From positions 1 through 37,954 of IMG/VR virus record IMGVR_UViG_3300025325_000080: DNA of 37,954 bases. One strand, given 5' to 3'. Within the stretch, counting starts at the first letter, position 1. Each line of letters starts with the position of its first letter. The position numbers and the translations under genes are program-made. This DNA is from a virus. The notes beneath the pieces are model-generated. The model had not been told where the DNA came from, made no database searches, and saw only the letters and a list, made by a program, of their open reading frames with translations. This document shows, piece by piece, positions 18,614 to 27,563 of the stretch.

Positions 18614-20185
18614 TTAATCTCGATACAGCCAATCGTCTCGCGCTTCCGTCTCCACGGGGATGGGCGGCGCGGTCACGCCATCCTGCATGAGCAGCTCACT
18701 GCCACTGGCAGTCGAGGCGATCTGCAAATCATTCCCACTGGGGGTGATGGTGATATTTGCCCCTGCGGAAACGGTCACATCACCATACAAAGCGGATCCT
18801 CCTGATTTTGCTAAGGAGTGAACACCCTCATGAACATGATCACTCTTGCTGGGTGTACTACCACTTCCAGCACCTCCACTCGACCCCACATCTTGCGGCG
18901 TGGCTGCAGAGAGTGCTGGCGTCCCGTGGGTGTGATCCTCTCTGGCATACAGGGTAGATGCACCAGCTGATGATGCTTGCCCGTAGCTTGTTTCACTCGT
19001 TACCGCTGCTGCAGGCTCGATAATGACCACGCCTGAACAGCCCGATTGTGTGACCAGGCTGGAAAACGTGGTATTGATATTCCCAACGATCCTTGCACCA
19101 TTCACACTGGTGAGCGAGATGGCAGCAGGGGTTGAGCCCCCATTGAACAGACAGCTGGAGATAATTACACCGTTGATGCCTGTGATGTTGATGGCATTCC
19201 CTGTGTTGTTTCCCGTTGTTACAGATAAGCCAAATTGGACTGCATCCACGGTGATGTAGACCCAGGCCCCTGCTGCTCGAATCCCGTGACCACGAATATT
19301 TCCAATCAGGCAATCGGATACTGTCAAAAAACCCGTGAGGATGGCACTGTTGATATCGATTCCATGCTCAAAAGTGAACGAGTCGGCTCCCCATTCAATG
19401 TCGCAGCTCGTAATTTTCCCTCCGCCCCCCGATTCGATCCGGATCGCCGCTGCCGAATTGTGCGCCCCCGCATGAAAAATGCAGTCAGTGATCAACCAGT
19501 TCCCAATCCCTGGAATCACTGTGTTCCGGATTTTAACCGCGTATAAGACGGGCGCTTGTAAAACACAATTCTTCATGATCCAACCAACGCCGGTCTGTAT
19601 ATCAATATTGATATAAAAACCATACACCCGCAGGCTGTCAAAATCAACCTTTTGATAGGCACTGGAGCCAGATACCTGGATCCCAGCTCCACTCACCGGA
19701 GCACTGGCTGTATTGGACAGCTCCAGGTTCGAGAATTGCGCATACAGCGCGGTGACGGTGAACAGAACCGCTGTGCTAGATGTGCAAATCACTTTGCTGA
19801 CCTGCTTGGTATCGTCAAAGCTTCCGGCGCCTACACCCATGATCAAGGCATCGGCTGTGATCGTGGTCAATCCCGCGCTGCATATGTATTTCCCGGGCGG
19901 GAAATACAGCACGCCTTTGCCATCCAGGTTCAGCTTTGCGATCGCATTGTTGATCGCTTGCCTGTCGTCACTTGCCCCATCCCCCACAGCCCCGTGGTCT
20001 TTTACGTTGATCCATCCCAGGTCAAAGTCCTTCTCGGACGACAATGGCGGATACAGTCCGGGGTTCGTGTTGACAATCTCGGTTGGCGGCGGTCGCAGCG
20101 AACCCGCCAGCTGCCGTCTCAACTGTTGGATGATATTGCGCAGCTCTGCCGGATCTGTGTTGTTGAGAATGTCTTCAGCCTTCAC
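18614..20185 (-). CDS. tail spike with pectate-lyase-type beta helix
   Basis: The product has 523 residues. After a helix-rich N-terminus (Q-Q-L-R-R-Q-L) comes the pectate-lyase-superfamily opening V-K-D-H-G-A-V-G-D-G-A-S-D-D (about residues 56-70) and F-P-P-G-K-Y, followed by right-handed beta-helix rungs to about 400. The C-terminal part has two D-H-[TV]-H motifs (Y-A-R-E-D-H-T-H-G-T and S-K-S-D-H-V-H-E-G) and a small beta end. Such spikes bind and often degrade surface polysaccharide. Active residues cannot be assigned by eye. The start overlaps the upstream stop by 4 bases. Confidence 0.85.
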   Translation of the reverse strand: MKAEDILNNTDPAELRNIIQQLRRQLAGSLRPPPTEIVNTNPGLYPPLSSEKDFDLGWINVKDHGAVGDGASDDRQAINNAIAKLNLDGKGVLYFPPGKYICSAGLTTITADALIMGVGAGSFDDTKQVSKVICTSSTAVLFTVTALYAQFSNLELSNTASAPVSGAGIQVSGSSAYQKVDFDSLRVYGFYINIDIQTGVGWIMKNCVLQAPVLYAVKIRNTVIPGIGNWLITDCIFHAGAHNSAAAIRIESGGGGKITSCDIEWGADSFTFEHGIDINSAILTGFLTVSDCLIGNIRGHGIRAAGAWVYITVDAVQFGLSVTTGNNTGNAINITGINGVIISSCLFNGGSTPAAISLTSVNGARIVGNINTTFSSLVTQSGCSGVVIIEPAAAVTSETSYGQASSAGASTLYAREDHTHGTPALSAATPQDVGSSGGAGSGSTPSKSDHVHEGVHSLAKSGGSALYGDVTVSAGANITITPSGNDLQIASTASGSELLMQDGVTAPPIPVETEARDDWLYRD

Positions 20186-21255
20186 AGGAGACCTCGCACT
20201 TTCGTCTGCACCACGTTCTGATCCTCGTCATACACCATTGCCAGCACCCGCACGCTGCCCGTCCAGCCGCGCACACCGCCCGGCAGGTACACATTGGACG
20301 AGCGCAGCAGCAGCCGGCTGCCTGGCCGCAGATGAAGGAATGTATCGCCCACATCCATACAAGCCAGGGTCAGATCCAGGTAAGGCTCTTGGGCAGAAGC
20401 CAGATAAGCCTGCGTATATGCCTCGAGCGTTGAAAGCTGCACGATATTTTGGAACTGCACGATCTCGCTCCGTGTCCGATAGATATTCTGCGACGCCTGC
20501 TCTTCGAAGACTTGCGTCTGCAACTGTTCCTCCGTCGTGCTTTGCCCGCTCACGCCCATCACGCGGTTAACGATCCTCTCACTCACACTGGCATCTACCA
20601 CCGTCATGTTTTTACCCTGCTCGCTGTCCTGCAGCAGGAAACCCGTATCCGTCCCCAGACTCTGGCCCACGTCCACATAGATCTGCAATTGCTGCCCCGG
20701 CCCGCGCTCCGGACGCAGGATCATCTCGAAACCAGATCTCTCCAGCAGCGGCACAAGCTGATCCCACATCGTTCGCTGGTCCAGAGTCTCTTTGTGGATC
20801 GTGGTGTCGCCGCTCGCATTCCCCAGCGATAGATACATCTGCTCCTGCTCGTTCATGAGCCGCATCATTTCACTCACGATAAACGGCACGGAACCTGCGA
20901 ACCCCTTGGCCTGCTCCGGGCTTCGCAAACTAAACAAATATTCGGCGTTGTAGAGCGTCACTTCCACCGGAAGGGTGGCCTTCCAGGGAGTATCGATCAC
21001 CCCTGCCCAGGCTGGCAGCTTAGGATGCTGCACCAGCACCATCCTGCCCAACTGCAGCCAGTTTTGCGCAGCCACGTCGTCAGGGACGATCACACTCGTC
21101 TCTCCCGCGCCGCTCACGCCCGGATTCCCATACACCATCCAGCCGCGGTTGCAAGTGGCCGCAAACTCCCCCACACCATAATTATTCAGATCAAACACCA
21201 CGATCCTGCTCAATCTCCACTCTCCACTCTCCACTTTCCACTTTCCACTTTCCAC
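20182..21255 (-). CDS. tail-associated protein (Gp37/Tal-like baseplate protein)
   Basis: The product has about 357 residues. The body resembles siphovirus tail proteins of the ReqiPepy6 Gp37 type: V-S-E-M-M-R-L-M-N, then a mid-protein L-L-E-R-S-G-F-E-M-I-L, then G-V-R-G-W-T-G-S-V-R-V-L-A-M. It follows the distal tail protein and precedes the fibres, as expected for the tail hub. The N-terminal 14-15 residues (M-E-S-G-K-W-K-V) are encoded by a 7-bp tandem repeat, so the real start may be the TTG near residue 15; the repeat itself supplies GGAGA-type ribosome sites. Confidence 0.72.
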   Translation of the reverse strand: MESGKWKVESGEWRLSRIVVFDLNNYGVGEFAATCNRGWMVYGNPGVSGAGETSVIVPDDVAAQNWLQLGRMVLVQHPKLPAWAGVIDTPWKATLPVEVTLYNAEYLFSLRSPEQAKGFAGSVPFIVSEMMRLMNEQEQMYLSLGNASGDTTIHKETLDQRTMWDQLVPLLERSGFEMILRPERGPGQQLQIYVDVGQSLGTDTGFLLQDSEQGKNMTVVDASVSERIVNRVMGVSGQSTTEEQLQTQVFEEQASQNIYRTRSEIVQFQNIVQLSTLEAYTQAYLASAQEPYLDLTLACMDVGDTFLHLRPGSRLLLRSSNVYLPGGVRGWTGSVRVLAMVYDEDQNVVQTKVRGLL

Positions 21256-21263
21256 TTTCCAAT
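21215..21263. repeat. 7-bp tandem repeat, seven units
   Basis: Three CTCCACT, three TTCCACT and one TTCCAAT unit. It covers the junction of the two tail genes, encodes the first residues of the downstream frame, and gives several Shine-Dalgarno-like motifs on the coding strand. Confidence 0.85.
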
Positions 21264-23218
21264 CACAACCGCCTCCGGTACCAGCTCAGATCAATACTCA
21301 ACTGACCAAGATCATCCCCGCTGATCCGGATCGTGTTCGTGACGCCGCCCTGCAACCGCAGATAGGCCGCGCGTCCCTCGTCATCCATTGTCACCGCGCC
21401 AAAGGCATTCACCCCGTTATATTGCACAATCTGATTCTCTCCATCAAGAGAAAAGGTCGAGCCGATCAGCATTACATAATTCAGCGTGATCGCATCGCCG
21501 GTCGTCTCATTCTCGAGCGTCACCTCGAGTGGATAACTACCCACCTCGCCCAGGAAGGTGCCTGTCGGAATATACGTCGAATCAAAGACCACCGTGCAGG
21601 TCAACATCTCGCTCGCCGCGTATGCGTTTTCAGCGCCGGCATAACCGCCCCAGAACCAGAACTCAAGAGACTGCAGCGTGTAGGGCGTCACAGTAACGCT
21701 GTTATGCGTCCAGGCGGTCCATGTGTCCTCGCTTGCCGGTGTGGCTTCAGCCCACAGCGGAACAAGATACCGTTTCGTGAGCATTCCCCCAACATTCGAA
21801 AACGCAAAAAGAGAGTTCCCGATCCAGTTATCATTGCTCCTGTATTTATCCCCTGTCATCGAAACAGATGTGAAACCTGTCGCCCGATAGAGCACGCCCT
21901 TGAAGACCACATTTTCATCCTTCCAGAGCGACCCGCTTTGGAAACTGGCGATCTTGAATCCAAGCGCCGCATCGCCGCTGGCTGCATTCTGTTTGACAAA
22001 AAAAACATCGCTTTCCGGACCCAGCGTCTGCTTGATAAACGTCCAGCCCCCCGTCCGGTTCGGATGCGCCGGGTCATAGAACAGATCACTGGCCGTCCAT
22101 ATCCAGGAGGTATTGCTCGAGCTTGCCAGGTTGAATAACGGCTTCGTGTCATCATAATTCGCATCCGTCGCAGAAGGAGCTGCCGCGCTCGCGTTCCCGT
22201 ATTTCATCAGCAGAGGATACTGGATGAAATAAAAAACATCACTCGCCGCGTGCGCCTGCAGGGTCGTGCCGAACACACCGCGCGTGGCAATGTACAGCCT
22301 GCAGTTTGCCGGGTCCGTGCTGTTATAAGCAAACCATTCCGTGCCGTGGTAGACGATGCCGCTGGGAGGCAGCTTATTGATATAACCGAAGGAAACAGGA
22401 TCGAACTGCAAATATTCGATATCTCCGCTCGATGCGACCGCATCCAGCAAGACAAACTGACCAAGGTGGCTCAGATTCAGATTGACCCAGACTTTGGTGG
22501 ACGCATTGTTTGGATTGGCGATCCAGCGCTTCAGCTCCTGCCCGGTGTTGAGATCCACGATCCGCAGATCATCACAATCCGCCTGCATCTTGCCCGCGGT
22601 CACCAGCGCAGCCGTATTCACGGTGATGCACCAGGGGATCAGTCCATGCGTCAGCAGCACCGTGTTCGGCAGCCGGTAAAGATTCTGATACAGGTACCCG
22701 CTCGCCGGACCTGCGACCACCGTAATATCCGCGCTCAAAAAAGTTTCATCCTTCCCGCCCACGCTGATGTTTTGAGTTTCAGTGGCGCCGGTCGCGGTCC
22801 ATGTCGCTTGCGTCGTCTCTATCGCTGCCCGCCATGCAGACACACCGGTTTGCAGGACCGCCGTGAACCGGTCCGAATACTCCGTCTCCTGCACCAGGTT
22901 CACTGCCCGGCAGCTCATCTGGTAATCTACCCCCTCGTCGGCAAACGTCACAACCAGGACTCCCTCTGTGCCTCGCTTGAACCGGGTCTTGAGCTGCGAG
23001 ATCAACGAATAGCGGTTGGCATAGTTCAGGACCTTGATGCTCAGCACCCTGTTCTGCACGCCCACCGCATACCGTCCCGCGTCGATCGCGTCCGCGTTCG
23101 TCTGCTCGATGAAGACAGGCGTCGCATCCGGCATCCCGTATGGGTTCTGCAGCACGGCCCGGTAATTGGACCCGTCATTGATGTTGTGCCCGTTGAACGT
23201 CTTGACCGTGATCAGCAT
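21263..23218 (-). CDS. distal tail protein (Dit-like), long form
   Basis: The product has 651 residues. The first 150 residues look like a distal tail or tail-adaptor protein (Y-R-A-V-L-Q-N-P, S-I-K-V-L-N-Y-A-N-R, R-F-T-A-V-L-Q-T). The middle has an inserted carbohydrate-binding-like beta domain (about 190-300, with D-L-R-I-V-D-L-N-T-G-Q-E-L) and another beta region to about 580, ending in a short strand-rich tail. The unusual length suggests extra host-binding domains. It directly follows the tape measure gene. The exact family is uncertain, but the position is strong support. Confidence 0.72.
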   Translation of the reverse strand: MLITVKTFNGHNINDGSNYRAVLQNPYGMPDATPVFIEQTNADAIDAGRYAVGVQNRVLSIKVLNYANRYSLISQLKTRFKRGTEGVLVVTFADEGVDYQMSCRAVNLVQETEYSDRFTAVLQTGVSAWRAAIETTQATWTATGATETQNISVGGKDETFLSADITVVAGPASGYLYQNLYRLPNTVLLTHGLIPWCITVNTAALVTAGKMQADCDDLRIVDLNTGQELKRWIANPNNASTKVWVNLNLSHLGQFVLLDAVASSGDIEYLQFDPVSFGYINKLPPSGIVYHGTEWFAYNSTDPANCRLYIATRGVFGTTLQAHAASDVFYFIQYPLLMKYGNASAAAPSATDANYDDTKPLFNLASSSNTSWIWTASDLFYDPAHPNRTGGWTFIKQTLGPESDVFFVKQNAASGDAALGFKIASFQSGSLWKDENVVFKGVLYRATGFTSVSMTGDKYRSNDNWIGNSLFAFSNVGGMLTKRYLVPLWAEATPASEDTWTAWTHNSVTVTPYTLQSLEFWFWGGYAGAENAYAASEMLTCTVVFDSTYIPTGTFLGEVGSYPLEVTLENETTGDAITLNYVMLIGSTFSLDGENQIVQYNGVNAFGAVTMDDEGRAAYLRLQGGVTNTIRISGDDLGQLSIDLSWYRRRL

Positions 23219-23221
23219 TAA

Positions 23222-25645
23222 TTAGTACCTGCGGCCCTTCAGCCTGGCGCCCAGACTTTGCGGCGGTGTGGACCCCTGCACGATCACCGGTGCGTAAAAA
23301 GCGAAATTATCATTCTGCGTGGATGCGTTCGAGATCTGCGACGGACCGCCCGCGCCCGAAGCGCCCGCGAAGGCCACCTGGTTCAGCCCCATCGCCATCA
23401 CAGGCAATTGGCTGTTAAGCTCACGCATGGCGTCGTTGATCCCGATCAGCCCGATTTCCCACGGTGTAGGCGATCTCGGGGTCAGCCAGGTCGGTAGCTT
23501 CAGGCTATTGAGTCTTTCCGCCATCCCCTGCAGAAATCTAATCACGGACTCAATCGCTCTCGCAATCCCTTCGAAGGCAGGGGTAAGGCTGCTCCTCAGA
23601 AAGCCAGCCAATGTAGAAAAAATGGGTTGCAGCTTTCCGGAAATATAATCGCCGATCGCCCGGAAGATCGGGAACACATTCGCGTCCAGGAAGCCCCAGG
23701 CCGCTTGCAGCGCCGGCAGCAGTACGTTTTGCCACAACCCGGCCATCACACGCACATACAGATTGAACACCGCGCCGATGAACTCGCCGATTGCCCGGAG
23801 CAGGGGAAAGATGCTGCCATTCAGAAAACTCCATACCGCCTGGATCGCAGGCAGTAATGTCCCCGTCCACATACTGCTGAGTGCCCTGAGCACTGCCGGG
23901 ATCGTCACGGAAAGCCAGTTCCTGAGAGTCTCGAACGTTGGCTTCAGAAAACCTTCCCAGATCTTCGTCAGCGTGTCCCGGATCCCGAACCAGTTGCCGG
24001 CCCAGGCAGCCGCCAATAATGCTATGGCAGCGGCAACTGCGGCAACGACCAGTGTCACCGGGCCGCCCAGGATGGCAATGATCCCGGCGATCCCTCCCCC
24101 TGCCGCAACAAACGCACCTGATAATGCCGTGATCGTGGCGATCAGACCGGTGATCCAGCCAACGACGGTGCCGATGATCGCAAAGGCAGCCAGGCCCGCC
24201 ACGATCGCGATCAAGATCGATTTGATCGCCTCCCCATGCGTGTTGATAAATGGGATCAGCGTGTCGAAAATAAAGCTCCGCACCGCATTGAACAGATTCA
24301 GCAGCTGGTCTGCCCGATCAGCGCCAAACATCGTGGTCAACGCGCCCTTGATATCGCCGCTCAGGATCTGCTTCAGCACGACCCCCATCACCTCGACAAA
24401 GCCCTTCAGGAGCTGAGAAAACTCCTGTATTCTGCGCTTGAAGTCTTCTGACTTGAATAAATCCTTCAGCCCACCCGCCACTTGTTTGAAGATCGGCAGG
24501 AATTCGGTAGCCAGCGAACCCAGCATCCCCTTGATCCCTGCCTTCACGCTTGCCATCGTATCGTCGAACTCTTCCAGCGCGGCCACGTCCTCCTCGGACA
24601 TCACCGCGCCGACATCGTGCGCCTCCTTGGCCAACCGCGCCATCTCATCCGATCCGGCCTTGATCAGCGGGTTCAGTTCCTGTGCGCTCTTCCCAAAGAT
24701 CTGCATGGCCAGCGCGTCCCGCTCGGTGGGATTCTGGATCTTTCCGAGTGCGTCGATCACATCATCGAATACGGCCTGGCTGTCGCGCAGTTCGCCGTTG
24801 GCATCCATAGTGCTCACACGCAACGTGTTGAATGCCACAGCCAGATCGCCGATCGGAATCTCGTCTTCTGACTTCCCTTCGGCAAGCGCCTCATCGAACT
24901 TCTGCTGCTGCTCCGTGGCCGAGAACATCGACCGCACCAGCCGCGCCTGCGCGCCCGTGATCGTATCCAGACTCGTCCCCACCTGCTCGCCGATAAAAGA
25001 TAATTCCTGTAAGCGTGTCGTCGAGATCCCCGTCTTGGCACTCATGTCCACCAGCTCTGCCGCAGCCTCCGACGCCTTGAAGACCAGCGCGCTGATCCCA
25101 GCCACCGCAGCCAGGGCAGCCGCACCCACCGCAGCAACTGCTGTCACCACGCCTGCCGCCACCACACCCATACCGGCCAGAACGCCCTTGAACCCTTCGA
25201 CCTTCGCGCCGCTCTCATCCACCTGCTCCCCCATATCTTCCGCGGCATCGCCGGCTTCCTCCTCGCCGCTCTCCATCTCCTGCAGGGCTTCTTCGGTACC
25301 ATTCAGCTCCACCTGCATCTTACCCAGCGTCTCGGTCTCTTTGTTGAGCTTGATCTCCGCATCCTGCGCGGCCCGGCTGTTGGCGCCATTGGCCTCCACC
25401 AGCCGTTCATGTTCCGCCCGCAGAGCATCCACCTTCGACTTCTGGATATCGATCTGCCCCGTCAGGCTCTTGACGCGGCTCTCCAGGCCCGTGGCATCCT
25501 TGGTCCAATCCCCCAGCGCGGCCGCGGATGCCTTGAATCCACTCTCCAGGACACGCAGCTCCCGGTTGGCAGCCCCCAGCGCAACCTTAAAATCCGTGGT
25601 ATCGAGTCCGAGTTTGCCTGAAAGTCGTTCTACTTCACCGGCCAT
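23222..25645 (-). CDS. tail tape measure protein (TP901-type)
   Basis: The product has about 807 residues. The N-terminus is a long coiled coil (about 10-140). TP901-core sequence (A-A-E-L-V-D-M-S-A-K-T-G-I-S, then D-A-L-A-M-Q-I-F-G-K-S-A) follows. Hydrophobic segments near 160-190 and 480-565 are usual for membrane passage of DNA. Three repeats of a W-x-x-x-L-L-P-A-[IL]-Q-A-x-W type occupy about 600-710. ATG 25645 is chosen over TTG 25654, which sits on the ribosome site GAGG. Tape measure length sets tail length; at roughly 0.15 nm per residue this gives about 120 nm. Confidence 0.93.
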   Translation of the reverse strand: MAGEVERLSGKLGLDTTDFKVALGAANRELRVLESGFKASAAALGDWTKDATGLESRVKSLTGQIDIQKSKVDALRAEHERLVEANGANSRAAQDAEIKLNKETETLGKMQVELNGTEEALQEMESGEEEAGDAAEDMGEQVDESGAKVEGFKGVLAGMGVVAAGVVTAVAAVGAAALAAVAGISALVFKASEAAAELVDMSAKTGISTTRLQELSFIGEQVGTSLDTITGAQARLVRSMFSATEQQQKFDEALAEGKSEDEIPIGDLAVAFNTLRVSTMDANGELRDSQAVFDDVIDALGKIQNPTERDALAMQIFGKSAQELNPLIKAGSDEMARLAKEAHDVGAVMSEEDVAALEEFDDTMASVKAGIKGMLGSLATEFLPIFKQVAGGLKDLFKSEDFKRRIQEFSQLLKGFVEVMGVVLKQILSGDIKGALTTMFGADRADQLLNLFNAVRSFIFDTLIPFINTHGEAIKSILIAIVAGLAAFAIIGTVVGWITGLIATITALSGAFVAAGGGIAGIIAILGGPVTLVVAAVAAAIALLAAAWAGNWFGIRDTLTKIWEGFLKPTFETLRNWLSVTIPAVLRALSSMWTGTLLPAIQAVWSFLNGSIFPLLRAIGEFIGAVFNLYVRVMAGLWQNVLLPALQAAWGFLDANVFPIFRAIGDYISGKLQPIFSTLAGFLRSSLTPAFEGIARAIESVIRFLQGMAERLNSLKLPTWLTPRSPTPWEIGLIGINDAMRELNSQLPVMAMGLNQVAFAGASGAGGPSQISNASTQNDNFAFYAPVIVQGSTPPQSLGARLKGRRY

Positions 25646-25649
25646 AATC

Positions 25650-25690
25650 GCCAATCCTCAATCGAAAATCAAAAATCCTAAATCGCAAAT
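25650..25690. repeat. short A/T-rich tandem repeat upstream of the tape measure gene
   Basis: Repeated units of the AATCGAAA / AATCCTAA / AATCGCAA type fill the 47-base gap between the chaperone and the tape measure gene and contain the GAGG ribosome site on the coding strand. Confidence 0.6.
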
Positions 25691-25692
25691 CG

Positions 25693-26225
25693 TCAGAGCC
25701 AATCTACCTGGTCCGCATAGACGCGCCCATTCCCACGGCGCACACCGCCGCGCGCCTCCTTCCACTGCAGATAATGAAACACAAACGGGATCAGGCTTTC
25801 GATGTCCGTGAGATCGATCTCGCGCAGGCTCCAGTGGAACATCTCCACCAGGCTGCATTTGAGATCCCAGAACCATTTCCCATCTCCGTCTATTTCTTCT
25901 TCGGAGATGGGACCGGAGGGTTTGCCTTGGCGAACTCCAGCGTGAGCGCGCTGGCCCGGGCAATGATGGATCGCACCACGCTCACGCATTCGATCAAATC
26001 GGTCTTTTGCTTCAGTTCATCGCGTGTGAACTTGCCGCCGTAAAACTCCACGATGAAATCGAAGAGCGCGTCCGTGTTCTGCTTGCCATTGTCATCTGCT
26101 GTGAATTGAGATTGCAGGTCGATGGCCATATCCAGCAGATAGGACGGGATCCGGTTGCGTGAGTGCGTGGCGACGATCTGATCGTCTTCGTCATAGAAGT
26201 GCAGCTCGATCGGTGCTGAAACCAT
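25693..26225 (-). CDS. tail assembly chaperone fusion by programmed -1 frameshift (G-T-type)
   Basis: A -1 slip at AAACCCT (plus-strand 25917-25923) would join the first 103 residues of the chaperone to 74 more from the overlapping frame, ending at 25693, for about 177 residues. The second part (E-E-E-I-D-G-D-G-K-W-F-W-D-L, E-I-D-L-T-D-I-E-S-L-I-P-F-V-F-H-Y) has no good start of its own and overlaps the first frame by 97-100 bases. This is the arrangement of lambda G/GT and many siphoviruses. The heptamer fits X-XXY-YYZ, though CCC in the second slot is less usual than AAA or TTT. Confidence 0.62.
25890..26225 (-). CDS. tail assembly chaperone (G-type, unshifted product)
   Basis: This 111-residue protein lies between the major tail and tape measure genes. 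It is mainly helical with E-V/I-type patterns (S-Y-L-L-D-M-A-I-D-L-Q-S-Q-F; A-L-F-D-F-I-V-E-F-Y-G-G-K-F-T-R-D-E), as in siphovirus chaperones. It ends with P-V-P-S-P-K-K-K. The sequence A-AAC-CCT, codons 102-103, is a slippery heptamer 10 codons before the stop. It should coat the tape measure protein during tail building. Confidence 0.82.
   Translation of the reverse strand: MVSAPIELHFYDEDDQIVATHSRNRIPSYLLDMAIDLQSQFTADDNGKQNTDALFDFIVEFYGGKFTRDELKQKTDLIECVSVVRSIIARASALTLEFAKANPPVPSPKKK
25917..25923 (-). promoter_or_regulatory. putative -1 frameshift slippery heptamer
   Basis: The coding strand reads A-AAC-CCT in the chaperone frame, matching X-XXY-YYZ. It lies where the two overlapping chaperone frames meet, 24 bases before the zero-frame stop codon. 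Confidence 0.55.
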
Positions 26226-26243
26226 GCCTGATGCCTTTCGGGG

Positions 26244-27161
26244 TTATGTCGTCGTGAAATCGTAGACGGTATTGGCCAGCGCCTGGCCATAGATATCGGT
26301 CACACCCGGCACGATGATCAGGTACTGCGTCGTCCCGCTCAAGTTCGAATCCGGGTTGAGCGTCACGATCGTGCGAGCTGCATTGATCGTGCGGGCCAGA
26401 CCCACCGGCACACCGGCCACAGACGTAATGATGATCCCGTTTTCGGCATTGCCCGCCAGGGGATTGCTGAAGGTCAGCGTCGGGCTCACACTTATAGCCA
26501 CACCGGTCGCAGCGTCAGCAGGCGATGGCGTGCACGTGAATGAAGCGGGAGAACCAGCCACAGGCACCTGGACCGAAGCGAACCACGTGGTTCCACTGAA
26601 GCCGCTTGCATCTTCATCCCCAACCACGCGCTTGACGCCGTCCATCAGGGACGCATCTCCGATCAAATCAAACTGGTAGGTCGTCTTGACCGCCGTGAAG
26701 GTGATCTTTGCCGTCTTCGGTTCCGGCGTGTCGGTCTTGGTGCTCTGCTCTTCCGAAGGCGCGGAGAATTTGCCTTTCAAGTATTGGAAATAACGATAAC
26801 TTCCATTGGATTTGATCGCGCGGAATGACAAGGCTACATCCGGAGGCGTGGCCCCAAAATCGAACATGCGGCCCGTGGCCGCATCGTAGGTCTTGCCCAG
26901 CAGCGCGGCCAGGATCTGCACGGGAATCCCGGTGGTTTCGAGATCGATCTTCGTCTCGCCTTCGGAGGTCATCACATCATACGGACCATCGTCCGCGTAT
27001 TGGGTTTGACTATTGCTGGCCGGTGCATGGCTCGCCGTGATCAGTGGCGCCACATACACGGGCGTGCCAGCCGCATACGCGTTCGCATCGTCCTGGGTCA
27101 CCAGCGCATAATAGAGGTCACGCAGACCTAGTGTGCTTTTGTATTCACCTGATGCAGTCAT
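26244..27161 (-). CDS. major tail protein with C-terminal Ig-like (Big_5) domain
   Basis: The product has 305 residues. The first 200 match a siphovirus tail-tube protein (D-L-Y-Y-A-L-V-T-Q-D, Y-D-V-M-T-S-E-G-E-T-K-I-D-L, K-G-K-F-S-A-P-S-E). Residues 205-305 form a bacterial Ig-like domain with A-S-F-T-C-T-P-S-P-A-D-A-A-T-G-V and F-S-N-P-L, ending V-Y-D-F-T-T-T. Such additions decorate the tube surface. It lies just upstream of the chaperone frames, the normal place for the tube gene. Confidence 0.87.
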   Translation of the reverse strand: MTASGEYKSTLGLRDLYYALVTQDDANAYAAGTPVYVAPLITASHAPASNSQTQYADDGPYDVMTSEGETKIDLETTGIPVQILAALLGKTYDAATGRMFDFGATPPDVALSFRAIKSNGSYRYFQYLKGKFSAPSEEQSTKTDTPEPKTAKITFTAVKTTYQFDLIGDASLMDGVKRVVGDEDASGFSGTTWFASVQVPVAGSPASFTCTPSPADAATGVAISVSPTLTFSNPLAGNAENGIIITSVAGVPVGLARTINAARTIVTLNPDSNLSGTTQYLIIVPGVTDIYGQALANTVYDFTTT

Positions 27162-27227
27162 AGCTTGTTACTCCTTTGCCCCGGCAAGTAATTGACCATT
27201 CGTCAATTCTTGCCGGGGTTGCTATTG

Positions 27228-27563
27228 CTATACAAATATGTATTCTTTCGCCAGGCCATAGTGACCGGTTTCCGGGTCCTGGGGAAGCTGGCGTTCACGA
27301 CCTTTTTCAAAACCGGCAGCAAGCATGACCGTATCCACATCCGGGAGCGAGACCAGGCCCGCCTTGCTGTAAACGGATACCTGGATCAGATGCGATCTCT
27401 CGATCTCCGCATCATCCGCATTCTGCTCGGGCACGCTCACGATCAACTGGTAAGCCAAAAACGTATCAGGCAGCGTGCCGGCTTTGTAGGGCGCCAATGA
27501 GAAGGGCACTGCGGGACTGATGGTGGTCAGGGCGGTCTTCACACGCTCGAAGATCGTGGTCAT
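27228..27563 (-). CDS. tail terminator/completion protein
   Basis: The 111-residue protein resembles tail completion proteins: N-terminal helix with T-T-I-F-E-R-V-K-T-A-L, then Y-Q-L-I-V-S-V-P-E-Q-N-A-D-D-A-E-I-E-R-S-H-L-I-Q-V-S-V-Y, the two-strand core of the fold. It lies between gp10-like and major tail genes and overlaps the gp10-like stop by 4 bases. Confidence 0.75.
   Translation of the reverse strand: MTTIFERVKTALTTISPAVPFSLAPYKAGTLPDTFLAYQLIVSVPEQNADDAEIERSHLIQVSVYSKAGLVSLPDVDTVMLAAGFEKGRERQLPQDPETGHYGLAKEYIFV

Noticed and set aside
22250-23221. Rightward frame of 323 residues opposite the distal tail gene
   Set aside because: Arg-rich antisense frame with no motif or ribosome site; the leftward gene has the expected context.
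24438-25811. Long rightward frame of 457 residues opposite the tape measure gene
   Set aside because: Ser/Ala-rich antisense shadow of a GC-rich coiled-coil gene, with no start signal.
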